Below, one piece after another: positions 30,709 through 40,985 of a DNA stretch of 64,000 nt (the first letter of the stretch is position 1; every line of letters starts with the position of its first letter). The position numbers and the translations under genes are program-made. The notes under the pieces were generated by a model that saw nothing but the letters and a program-made list of their open reading frames with translations, was not told the origin of the DNA and ran no database searches. The stretch is from assembly GCF_000151315.2 (NCBI RefSeq), contig NW_011887306.1, positions 206,069-270,068 on the forward strand, read 5' to 3'. This stretch comes from Capsaspora owczarzaki ATCC 30864. Its lineage: Eukaryota; Opisthokonta; Filasterea.

Positions 30709-31177
30709 AGCATTTTTTCCCCATTTGTTGTTTTCGAGACGATTTGGTTCCAAAGGTCAACTGCTCATGTTGTTGGGCTTCTCCCCTCGCGTTCGAAATC
30801 ATTCGCAGTCGTGTCCAATAGGCACTGGTGCCGCATGACTGTTTTGTGATTGTTCTGGACCGCCCCAACTTTGACTTTTTGTTTTCATTTCGTTTGCTCG
30901 GCTTCTTTTTGGTTTGTTTGTTTAGTCCGCCCTGCTTCTTGTTGTTCTCTTGGATTCTTTGTATTCACGTGTTCGCTTGTTCCGACTCTTGCTCCGTGCG
31001 CTCTGCGGGAGGTGATGCCGTGTGCGTGTGTACTCTTTGTGCATAAACAGTTAAAACTTTTCAGTAATGTTTCGATTGGTGCATGCTGCAATCTCAACCT
31101 CTCAGAATTGAATAGAGCAATTGACATTCTTACTATGTTGCGCGATCCGGCGAGGCCTCAGTCTGTTCTTTGTCAGA
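30709..31177. other. Intergenic region between LIM and CDK8-like genes
   Basis: About 470 bases, T-rich on the plus strand, with no coding sequence recognised. It carries the LIM 3' UTR and the kinase promoter. Confidence 0.35.
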
Positions 31178-34100
31178 ATGAAGGACGAGGACGATGAGCT
31201 TGGTCTGCAGCCAGAGCATCATTCAAGTCTGGTGCTGTCCAGCTCACGTCGCCGGCCAGACGCCTTCGATCACGACAATGATGATGGTGACGGTGATGTT
31301 AACGACAATGATAATGATGACTACCGTGACGAAGGCGCTGACGGCGAGGCTGGAGACGATGACGATCTCGCTCTGCGCAGCATGGCGGGAAACGGATGGC
31401 GGGAAACGACGGCGATGGGTGCTGCTGCTGCTGCTGCTGATGTGGGACAGCTCGTGACCAAGAGCAGCCATCATGAGCAAGCTGCCGATAGCGCGGAAGA
31501 GTCGCCTGACGACAATCCCGACGACGACGACGACGGCGACGATGAAACTGAGACGATGCATCAGAATGGCGCCTCTCGCAATGGTCCAAGCACAAGTAAC
31601 ACCAATACTCATACGAGTAGTAGTGCGACTTTACTGACGATTGAAACCAAGTCGAGTCCATCATCCGCAGAGCGAAACCGAAACCGCGTCGTGCCAAGTC
31701 TTGACAAGGCGGTGTTGCACGGCGTGCACAGCAGCAAAGCGGAGGCTAAACCGTGGCTGGGCGACCTTCGCTCGTTCGTCAGGAAGCGCATCGACTCGCT
31801 CAAACAGCGCTCATCGTCGTCCTCGACGAGCGATGCAGTGTTTACGAGCTGGTTTCGGCACATTAAGAATTTGGCATCGCAGCATTCCGTGGCAAACAAC
31901 TCGTCTGTCAAACGCCTCGATGCTGTGATTGCGGCGCTGGCCACCGAGCAGCCCACTCTGCACTGCAGTCCGGATGTGCTTGCTGCAGATGAGAACGACT
32001 TGAGCTTGCTGGATCTGTCCCAGCTTCTGCCCACCGATGCCCCGGACTTGTACAAGGAAACCCTTGACATTCTGGTGCGCGCATTTCCATTGCTACATCC
32101 GCGCGATCTTGCTCCGTGTCTTAACAGCTGCTTTGGCAAAGAGCCCTTTGCCCAGCGCATCAAGTACGACCCCTGGGTTGGAGGCGCTCCAATGTACATT
32201 CCGCTTGGGAAAGTCGGCGAAGGTACGGTGGCCGTCCTTATGCTCGTCATGTTCTTGTGTGGCAGCTTTGAAACTCTGGCCTTTTTACTCAAGGCATAAT
32301 GCACGGTCTGGTGTGCTCAAACAGGATCGTACGGCACAGTGTACAAGGTTGTTGCTTGCCAGTACGTTTGTCTTTGTCTTTGTTGTTTTGGTGTTTTGCA
32401 TGTTCGATGTCGTCGGCCGGGGGTGTATGCTTGACTGTTGCTTGGCACTTCCGAACTGACCTTTTGTGGGTTTGATCATCACAGTGGCTTCCCAACGTTT
32501 CACGAAAAGTTCTACGCGCTCAAAAAGATCAAGTCCCGGACACAGTCCAACGGCATGCCTCGGGCTGTGATTCGAGAAGTGTCTGTGAGTGTCAGCATCA
32601 GCCATGTGATACTGAAGTTTGACAGACACCAACCTTGGAATGCTTTCCATAGATCCTTCGCGAGCTGTCGCATGACAATATTATATCCCTAGTTGATGTT
32701 ATTTACTTTCCGCATCAGTACGAAATTGGACTGGTCTTTCCTTTCATGGAATACGATTTGCATGTGAGTACTACATGTATTTGCTTTTGTTTGACATGTC
32801 CCTTTGATATAGTTCAGTTGCCGTTGGAAAGCGTGACACTGAAAGCCATCGATTCCTTCAATGGCTCCAGGAAATCATTCGATTTCATCGATACTCGAGC
32901 AACTTTGCAGAGCGATTCACCGAGCAGGTTCTTCGACGCGCAAGTGGCTTGCGAGGCTACTCTTCTCAAGGCATCCGCGCGATTGCTGCAAAAGATCGCC
33001 TGCACCCCCTGACCATCAAAGCCATCATGTGGCAACTGCTTCAAGGGCTCGACTACCTGCACGATAACTGGATTGTGCACGCCGATTTGAAGCCAAATAA
33101 CATTCTCATCAGCAGCCAAGGGCAGGTGCGAATCGGTGATTTTGGGCTTTCCAGGCTCTTTCTCGGACCGCGTGAAGCGCAAGAACCGGTGCTCGTGACG
33201 ATGTGGTACCGGGCTCCGGAGCTTCTGCTTGGCGATTCCAAATGCTCTCGAGCGATAGGTAAGTTCTGCTTTTGCTTTGTTGGTTTTGTTGTTGTTGTTT
33301 TTTTTGCTTTTTGCCCTTCTCCTCCTCCTCCTCCTCCTCCTTCCGCTCCGCTGTAGCACTCACAACAATGTTGTTGGTGCATCAGATATGTGGTCGGTGG
33401 GCTGCATTTTGGCGGAAATGTTTTTGCTTCAGCCGATCTTTAGGGGCAAGCCATTGCCCGAACCAAAAACTCGCGACCAGTTCGAGCAAGATCAAGCCAT
33501 GAAGATCTTCCACGCGCTGGGTCTTCCTACTGGTAAAGCTGACGGGATGGAATCACGCATGCATCATCGAAATTCGCATCTAACGGAGGAGTTCTCACTT
33601 GTAAAATTTCCTGCTCCAGTTGAGGCTTGGCCGGAAGTGACGACAATGCGATTCTGGCCTTTGATTGAAAAGTGGGAGAGTGTGTAAGTTGAGCCACGGC
33701 TGTTGCCATGCAGTAGTTGGTTTTGTGCGCTGTTCTCGTTCGCCTTGCGCTCAAGCAACGATTTGATTCTTTGGTTTGGTCTTTAGCCATCCCAAAGTCT
33801 ACAAGTTCAGCTTAGACTCCATGCTCAAGCATGTTTTGCCAGACGCGAGCATCGAGTTGCAGCTTCTTCGCGGGCTGTTCACATTCGATCCATCTAAACG
33901 GTTACGAACACGGCAGGCTCTAACGCACGCGTATTTCACCTCCTCCCCGCCAGTTTCGTTGCTAAAGTACGTTTGTGCAGGCTCTATCTATTGTTTTTGT
34001 TTTGCACCCGGTCTTGCCCTTGCGCTTTGGGGAAAAATTCACCTGCTTTGTACGTCCTCTCGCTTTGCTTGCTTGGAACTAGCGCTTTTGCGCCTCCACC

Positions 34101-35472
34101 CAACACATCGCAAGTCATTTACCCGCCGCGCATGTACCAATGGATGTACGATCTCCTGAAACCGTCCAGTGTCCACCAACAACAACATGGCCAACCGAAA
34201 AAGCAAATCACTGCCGCGCAGAGCGTCTTTCTTCGGCTCTGCCATCACAACGACATGTGCTTTTACCTGCGTCATCTCCAAATCTTCCATGGCCTATCAC
34301 TTCCTGCTGGAATGGTGTCCTCTGTGGACGACCAGATTCTCATGCAGCTCGTCATTGCTAATGTGGGATGCCGATTTATTGCTCCGCCATTAGCAGAGTG
34401 CTTTGACGACCCAGAACACGGTGCCTGGATTTCTGCACCAGCAAGTATCTTGCCATCTGGATATCGGTCCTTGGAGCACGAGCTGTTGCAGGTACTCTGC
34501 GACGATCAAGTGCCAGCTGCCGAACTTGGCACCACGTTCAGAAGGTGCTTGTTGCAGCATTCACACGAGGTGCTATCCGTGGTCGATTTGCTTCAGGAGC
34601 TTGCCGCTCACGTAAAGGCTTCGTCAGCTGCGATCGATGATGCAAAAGAGCGCCAGCGGAGCTTGGCCACGCGCACGGCAGTGTCGACGGCTACGGTCAC
34701 GCCAAGTGATGGAGCAGCCCCCCGGTCTTCACGCACCGCGCCAACCAGTAGCTCTCGTCATTGGAGTAGCACGGCTGCTGCTGACGGGACTCCATCCGCT
34801 TCTTCTTCGTCTGCGTCTGCTGCTGCCAGCGGCATGCTCGAACACTTGAGCGACCATGTTCGAAAACCCGTTACCCCCTCGTCTGCTGCTGCTGCTGCTG
34901 GCCACCGCGACGCTCGGTTGTACGAAGATCTGCTGGTTCGCTTACAACTGGCGGCTACACTGTACATGCGTCATCTCACAACCACCAATCCTCGCTTCTT
35001 GTCCGTATTTTGGCTCTTGGAAGTAATCTTGTACTGCGACAACTTGGCCGACACCGCGCTCCATCAGCTGCTGGGAATTCCAACAACCATGTATCGCAAA
35101 ATGGTCGACAATACCGACCCGGCGTTGCCAGCCGTGAATGCAGCGACGCCGGCAAAGACAGACTCAAAGGCGTCACGAGCCCAAGCGGCTTTGACTCCCG
35201 TCACCGCCACCGGTCCGACAGTTGCGCTCGCCTCGGATGGCTTGCTGGATGCCTCGCGACCCGGCAGAGCAAACTTTCCACAAGGCAAAAAGAGTGGTTG
35301 TGGCATTACAGCTATGGGCGGCCGGAAGTCGCTGACCAGGACGAACGTGTCAATGAGAAGCACGACCGACCTTCCTCACGAACCAGTGCGACCGGATCCA
35401 TCTGCTGTTGAGGTCGGCTCCAGAAATCGAGGCGCCAGAATTGTCGTCGCTTCTGTGCCACAAAAGCTGTGA
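31178..35472 (+). CDS. CDK8-like cyclin-dependent kinase with long N- and C-terminal extensions
   Basis: Eight exons (31178-32222, 32325-32361, 32485-32584, 32653-32763, 32832-33258, 33386-33683, 33787-33966, 34083-35472) close in frame to 1195 residues. The kinase domain spans about residues 345-740: GKVGEGSYGTVYK, FYALKKIK (Lys), MPRAVIREVSILREL (the alpha-C segment), MEYDLH, IIRFHR, HADLKPNNIL, DFGLSRLF, TMWYRAPELLLG and DMWSVGCILAEMFLLQPIF. IIRFHR before a linker, with DRDS-free spacing and YRAPELLLG, most resembles CDK8/19, the Mediator kinase. The Arg of the catalytic HRD is Ala here, while the Asp remains. The N-terminal 345 residues start acidic (Asp-rich, 31250-31560) and include a helical part before the kinase. 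The 450-residue C-terminal extension is unfamiliar, with Ser/Thr/Ala-rich linkers. The exon 5 acceptor (AAAG at 32831) is the least certain join. Convergent with the SANT gene. Confidence 0.75.
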
Positions 35473-35643
35473 CACGCACATACTTGGGCCCCACGACAAC
35501 GGGTACCGAATGAACAGTACTGCTAATTGCACAAATGTTAAACTAGAATGGCGTATTTGTTAGGAGTGTAACAATGTATAATGCAGTCTACTAGTCAAGC
35601 GGGATACTGTATTTGGCTGCACCTCAATTCCAACCAAAGCAAA

Positions 35644-37368
35644 TCAGCCAGATGATGCCGGCTTTTGAGAGAAAAAGTCAAGCAAATCGCCCATCGCGTC
35701 GTCCCGAGATTCAGAGGGCTGCTGTTCGTCCTTTCCATCTTCCACGACGGGTGACTGCACCAATCGGAGGGCAGCAGCTTCGGACGCGGCCTGCTTCCGG
35801 GCAATCAGCTGTTCTTGTTGCTCCAACCCAGCCTTGCGAGACAGGTGTTCAAATGGCATGAAAGGATCAACCTTCTGGAATGTATTCAACGCCGTCGCCG
35901 AGAGCACTGCCTGGGCTATGGATCCCTTCAGCGACTCCAGGTCTTGGAGGGTACATGCCAGAGCAAAGTCGGGCGCACCAGCTGCACCAGGTACGGCTTT
36001 GCCAATGCCAAAGTCAAAGGGGTGCTTTTGTGGCGCGAGTGCGAGTCCGTCGAGTTTCAACCTGACGTTCAATACATGTGCCAACGAGGAAAGGTCGGGG
36101 CTCGGAGTCCGCTGGGACTTGGGCTGGAGAACTTGAATTTCAAACGCGCCGTTGACGAGCCGCAACTGCAGCGTCAGGTCGCTGACAATGGGAAGCAACC
36201 GGGCGTCGAAGCGCACAACGGCTTCTGCCACATTCAACAATTCGCCTGCGCCGCTCACACGAATATACGCAGACGCGTGATTGGGACTCGAAATGGCGTT
36301 TTGGTGCCAGGGGAACGAATCCAAGACGGATGGCTTCAACTGCTCGCGCTGAAGGTTGACGTGCTTTACAACGTCCGTGCGGATGTGCTTGCGCATCTGA
36401 GACAAGAACCGCGATTGGGCGGCGGTCGTAGTGACGGGCGGAAGGAAGACAAATTCATTTGCTTCCCCTTTTTTCTCTTCCACAGGAAGAGTGTCCAGAA
36501 CGTCAACCCCTTCCGACGTGAGCGGAACCGGCGCAAACACATTCTTGTTGATGCAGTTCAAAAAGTGCTTCATGGCGTTCGCTCGCCACTGGGCTTCGCC
36601 AGCCTCTGGTTCGAGTTCGCGCTCCTCGACTTCAAAATCGTCGATGGCTTGGCGAATGAATGCGGCCTTGTCGATCGATTGAATGGGCTTGATTTCAATC
36701 CAGGGAGTCAAAAATAGACCAGCGCGTAGCTTTTCAGCTGGTAGAGCCTGCGACGCTTGCTCAGCGGAGGAAGGGGTCGAACGACGAACGAGCCGCGGGT
36801 GGCTCTTCAACAAGGCGTGGATGGCCTGGTGCACGTTCCCCGACAAGGTCGAGTCCGCAGCGATGAGGCGACGCAGCACTTCGTCCGACTGGCGAGGCCC
36901 TCCAATAATCAACGCGCGAAGAATGCTCAGATCCAACAAGAGTTCGAACGCGCCACTTGCAAACTTGGTGAAGAGCGGTGCCAGTCCAGGATGGTGCATG
37001 TTCGGTCGTCGTCGCAGCCACATTTGAATCAAAAACGGCAAATCGGAACGGTCTAATGTCGGCACAATGGCAGCTTCTGGATCGGCAAAGGACTCGGCGA
37101 ATTGCTTCAAGGCCACTTCACGAAGTTCGGCTAAATTTGCGCAGACGCGCGCTGTGCGCGATGCAATGTTCAATTCTTGCACAAGCGTAGCCGCTTGCAA
37201 CTGGGACACGAAGGATCGCGCTGAGACGCGCAAGAAGTGAAGATGCCCAGGCAAATCAATGCGCGGACCTGTCTGCACGTCGCTGGGTGTCCGAGTGGGT
37301 GGTGCAAAATCGAGCTGGTGATAGGCGATAAAGCATTGCGCCGCGGAACGCTGAAAGCAAAATTCGGC

Positions 37369-37466
<98 letters not shown>

Positions 37467-39045
37467 AATAAAAGTGAGGGTTGTTGATCGAAAGGCAGTC
37501 GCAACAAAGGCATGGAACAACAGCATTGTGAACCTACCCCGCAGTTTACAGCCTTTGCGATGGCCTTCCAACTGTCGCCGTGTTGTGCCACAGCACGAGC
37601 AAGAGATTCCGATTGTTCTGGAGTCCAAACGTCGCGGTGTTGCGATCCTCCTCTGAAACAAGGAAAGACAGGGGGAAGAAGAAAGGGAAAAGAAAAAACA
37701 AAAACAGCAAGGTCCATGCATACACACACACACACACACACAATAGTCAGTGTCACGCGGAGGCAGCACGTATATATAGCTCAGACATCTCAGTCAGTCG
37801 GCATACCGCAACCGAGCAAAGCGAGCCTGGCATGCTCTCGATGACATGATTGGTGGAGTAATGTACGCGTCCGTTCGGACCGGAGCATCGATCCGCGAAG
37901 CTGGTCGCTGTGCAACCGACTGCGCAAGGAGCGACAGGCCTACCGTTGTGCCGGGATTGAGAAGGGCGGATGCCGTCCGCGCGACGAGTGACCACTTGGT
38001 GCCGTGCTCCCGCACCTGCCCCAAGGTCAGAAAAGTGAGTGTTGCTGCATTTGAAATCTCTCTCTCCCCTCTTCAATCTGACTCCTGGTGGGAATAGAGT
38101 ACTTACCGCTCGAAGGAGAGCCATGTCAGCGTCAAAAGTCCAATGCACACCCGAAAAGGAGTACTCCAACTCGGTCGACGGGTCTGCCGCTGCACGCTCA
38201 CGCGCCCGAAACTGGGACTGCATGGATGACTTGGCAAATGTGACTGCCTGCAGTGGAGAGACCTCTGGACGACGGTGAACTTGTTGGAGGTCGGGCGCGA
38301 CAGAGTCATGTCCGAACGAGGCGAGCAATCCGGCCCAAGGGTCAGGACTTGAGCTCGCGACTTGAGTGCGGTCGTTGTTGTTGGTGGTGTTGGAAGGCAC
38401 ATCCAACAGTGTCTGCTGATGGTCTTCTTGGCTTGTGGATGCGAGCACTTGCGGTTTGGCCGCAGCAGGAGCATGCTGCCCACGTCCACCAGAGGAGGCG
38501 ATGTCCGACATGTCAAACAGCTCTCGAAAGTCTTGCAGGACGGTTGAGTTGACCGCAGCAGCAGCAGCAGCAGCAGGAGCATCAGAAGCAGGAGCATCAG
38601 AAGGAGCAGAACCAGGCGTCTTGGCGTTGCTTTCAGCCGGAGCAGCCATCGCAGTGTACAAGCGCGCGGCCTGCGCCCACTGGACCGGCAGCACCGACGG
38701 AGCACAGGATGGGCGAGTGCTGCTCATCCGAGCGAATGGAGCAGGCGACGCACTCGAGCGGCTGTGGCTGTGGCTGTGGCTGTGGTACGCGTGGTGCGCC
38801 GTGTGGCTCAAACCTCGTGGAGCAGCACTGCTCGCCGTCGTCGAAGCAGCGAGGCGGTGCCATGCGCCATCCAGCCTGGCGATGGGAATGCTGCTGCTCT
38901 GGTGGTCGCTCGCACTGTGGGTGGCAGAGCAAGAGCGGCGACGGCTGCTGGTCTGCAGCTGGCGCGCCATCACGGCGGCGGCGGCTGCGACAGTGGAGCG
39001 ACTTTGACGCTGCATCTGCATGGATCCCGTCGCCGCTGCAAGCAT
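35644..39045 (-). CDS. Two-SANT/Myb-domain protein with an unfamiliar C-terminal half
   Basis: Four exons (39045-38107, 38015-37807, 37652-37538, 37350-35644) close in frame to 989 residues. SANT 1 is built across exons 1 and 2: VHWTFDADMALLRA joined to VREHGTKWSLVARTA, then an insert of about 35 residues before the third-helix motif SSRACQARFARLR. SANT 2 spans exons 3 and 4: DVWTPEQSESLARAVAQHG, DSWKAIAKAVNCG, then GRSAAQCFIAYHQ. The Trp at each start and the RxxQC of helix 3 are typical of Myb/SANT repeats, which bind DNA or histone tails. The N-terminal 260 residues are low complexity (Ser/Ala/His). The C-terminal 550 residues look folded (FLIQMWLRRRPNMHH, FLTPWIEIKPIQ, KHFLNCINKNVFAPV) but I do not recognise them. 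Nuclear chromatin or transcription function is likely from the SANT pair alone. Confidence 0.78.
37368..37467. repeat. (CAA)n microsatellite, about 33 units
   Basis: One hundred bases of perfect CAA (TTG on the coding strand) lie inside the third intron of the SANT gene (37351-37537), just inside the acceptor. It should be highly length-variable. The poly-Asn/poly-Leu reading frames across it are not genes. Confidence 0.95.
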
Positions 39046-39358
39046 GATGGGATTGGAGATGAAAACAATAAAAAATAAAAATAAAAAAGAGCACTGCAAG
39101 TCCAGTTCTGACCGGAGAAGACGAATCAAAGAACAATGGAAAAAAAAAAAAAAAAAAAAGAGTAAAAACGACCAAAATGAAAATACAGGGCTTTGAATAG
39201 AATGAAAATGAATTTTGTGTGAAGAGTGAATGGAAAAACAGTCCATCCTTTGACACGCCGCAGCTTGTTTTGCTTGCTTGCCTTTTCCTCGTTGATCTGG
39301 ATTTTCGGTTTTTGAGTTGAAATCGACGCCTTTGGATCGAATCCGTAAAAGCCCAACT
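39046..39358. other. Spacer between SANT gene start and tRNA
   Basis: About 310 bases upstream of the SANT gene, A-rich on the plus strand, with an A run at 39139-39159. No gene was recognised besides leader and promoter sequence. Confidence 0.35.
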
Positions 39359-39462
39359 GCGACTTCGGTTAGCTCAGTGGTTAGAGCGTGACACTTGTAT
39401 GTTCCCCGTTTTTGGGAAACAACGATATGTCAAGGTCGCTGGTTCGATTCCGGTACTTCGCG
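39359..39462 (+). tRNA. tRNA-Thr(UGU)-like gene with a 27-nt anticodon-loop intron
   Basis: The D arm is TA-GCTC-AGTGGTTA-GAGC, the anticodon stem TGACA/TGTCA, and the loop C-T-TGT-A, interrupted after base 37 by an intron of about 27 nt. The variable loop is AGGTC and the T arm GCTGG-TTCGATT-CCGGT, with B-box-like GGTTCGATTCC. The intron contains ACAA, able to pair with the TTGT of the anticodon region as in normal eukaryotic tRNA introns. The 3' acceptor strand ACTTCGC pairs with GCGA...GGT at the 5' end only if four bases (CTTC, 39363-39366) bulge out or are an insertion. That oddity lowers confidence that it is functional. Confidence 0.6.
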
Positions 39463-39803
39463 TATTTCTTTTTTTTTCTCGCTTTTTTTTTTTTTCGTTT
39501 GTGTGCTGTTGTTCTCCCTTCTTTTTTGCTCCTTTCACTTTGTCTTTATTTGTTGCAACTACAAACTGCGCACAACGGTCGGACGACCGCGTTATCGCCT
39601 CGGTTGCTTTGAGGGGATGAACTGGAACGTGAAAAGCGATCAGCCGTCTCCCTCGTCGTCCCCGCCATGCTCCTTTGCCTGCTATCACCACAAGCAACCT
39701 TCCTCTTTCGCAAGCTTGAACAGATCCTCAACAGTAAAAAAGCGTAAACTACCTTGTTTGAACAACCTTAAACAAAAAAACAAAAACCCTCATTGTTTTC
39801 AAT
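39463..39803. other. Spacer downstream of the tRNA and of the His-rich gene
   Basis: A T-rich stretch directly after the tRNA (39467-39497, 39513-39530) can serve as RNA polymerase III terminator. The rest is the 3' flank of the convergent gene ending at 39804. Nothing else was recognised. Confidence 0.4.
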
Positions 39804-40783
39804 TCATTTCGACTGCGAAGTGGGTGCTGGAGCGGCAAATCGATTGCGACGCTGCTGTCTTCGTGCATGCTCAGCTGCATCGCTCTCGCTGAGCTGTTGG
39901 AGCTGTTGCTGAGGCGATGAAACAGCGGCGACAACGCGTTGAAGCACGGTGGCGTTCTTGGTGTTGGCTGCAGTTGTGGCCGTCGCCTTGGAGATCCGAG
40001 CAGGCGATGCTGCGGATGCACTAGTCGCAATAACTTTGACTCGAGCTTGAACTGCAGCGTGCAAGTCAGGCAAAAGAACGAACGGTGAGCGCTTAGCTGC
40101 TGAACAACCGCCTCCCCCCCGTTCTTCAAGGAAGCAACCCGCCAAAATCCAAATCTCCGTTGATGGCACAGCATCGATCGTGACGATTTACCAGGTGTCA
40201 CTGTTGCGCCAGCCTTGGCCTTCTTGCTTGGAGTGAATGCGCCTTCCGCTGCAGCAGTGATGACGGAGGATTCAGACTCGGACGCGTCCGAGGAAACCGA
40301 CGCAGACGACCGCGACTTTGGGTAGGTGATGACATAGCGGCCTTCGTGTTCCGGCATCACACGCCGCATCGCAGCTGCCGTCGAAGCAGCGGACGAGCCT
40401 GGCGATCCTGCCGTTACAGCAGACAGCGAAATCAGTGTGCGCCGCGGCGCAGGCGAGGCGTTGCTGCCATCCTCCGCCTCGTGCTCCTTGGGATGAGCGT
40501 GATGAGCATGATGAGCATGATGATGGTGGTGGTGGTGGTGGTGTTGGTGGTGACCTGCTTGGCTTGGGCTTGGAGTGCTCGACTTAGCTGGATTCAGCAG
40601 CGAACCCGACGCTTGCTGTGCTGCTGGACCTTTGCCAGACAAGCTGCCCAGTGGCGATGGGGACGACTGTGTGACCTGCTTGAGCGAGATGGTGCCGCCG
40701 ATGGTGGCGACTGGCGAGCGCGGACTGGACACCCCGGATAGCGACAAGATGCGTGAGCCATTGGCTGAGCCTAAAGTGGTCAT
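39804..40783 (-). CDS. His-rich, Ser/Ala-rich hypothetical protein
   Basis: Two exons (40783-40192, 40051-39804) join at a GTAAAT donor and a CTGCAG acceptor to give 279 residues. Family not recognised. Features: an N-terminal Ser/Thr/Pro/Gly stretch; a His cluster around residues 80-100 (HHQHHHH, then HHAHHAHHAH), a possible metal-binding or nuclear-speckle-type run; a short segment RYVITYPKSR that looks conserved; an acidic Ser/Glu patch; a basic SKKAKAG patch; and a Gln-rich helical region near the C-terminus (SPQQQLQQLSESDAAEHARRQQRRNRF). Likely disordered overall. Confidence 0.7.
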
Positions 40784-40985
40784 TCTCGCTTTTCTCTGAG
40801 CAACTGCGGCCCTCTGAACTCAAAGACAAGGACGACTGAAAAAAAGGCAGCAACGAGAGCACCAAAACACGTTCAATATTTTCATCAAGACATGGCAACA
40901 AGACAAAAACCAAACAAATAACAACAACAAAGGGAAAAAAAAAAAAAATCAAAGACGTGATTTCGACCGTAATCTCGGATGGCTG

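Noticed and set aside
31244-32304. Minus-strand ORFs opposite the CDK8-like N-terminal extension
   Set aside because: They are antisense to an exon that joins in phase to a kinase domain.
35815-36717. Plus-strand ORF of 300 codons opposite the SANT gene
   Set aside because: It is a shadow of the last SANT exon.
37237-37656. ORF with a poly-Asn run
   Set aside because: It comes from the intronic CAA microsatellite on the strand opposite the SANT gene.
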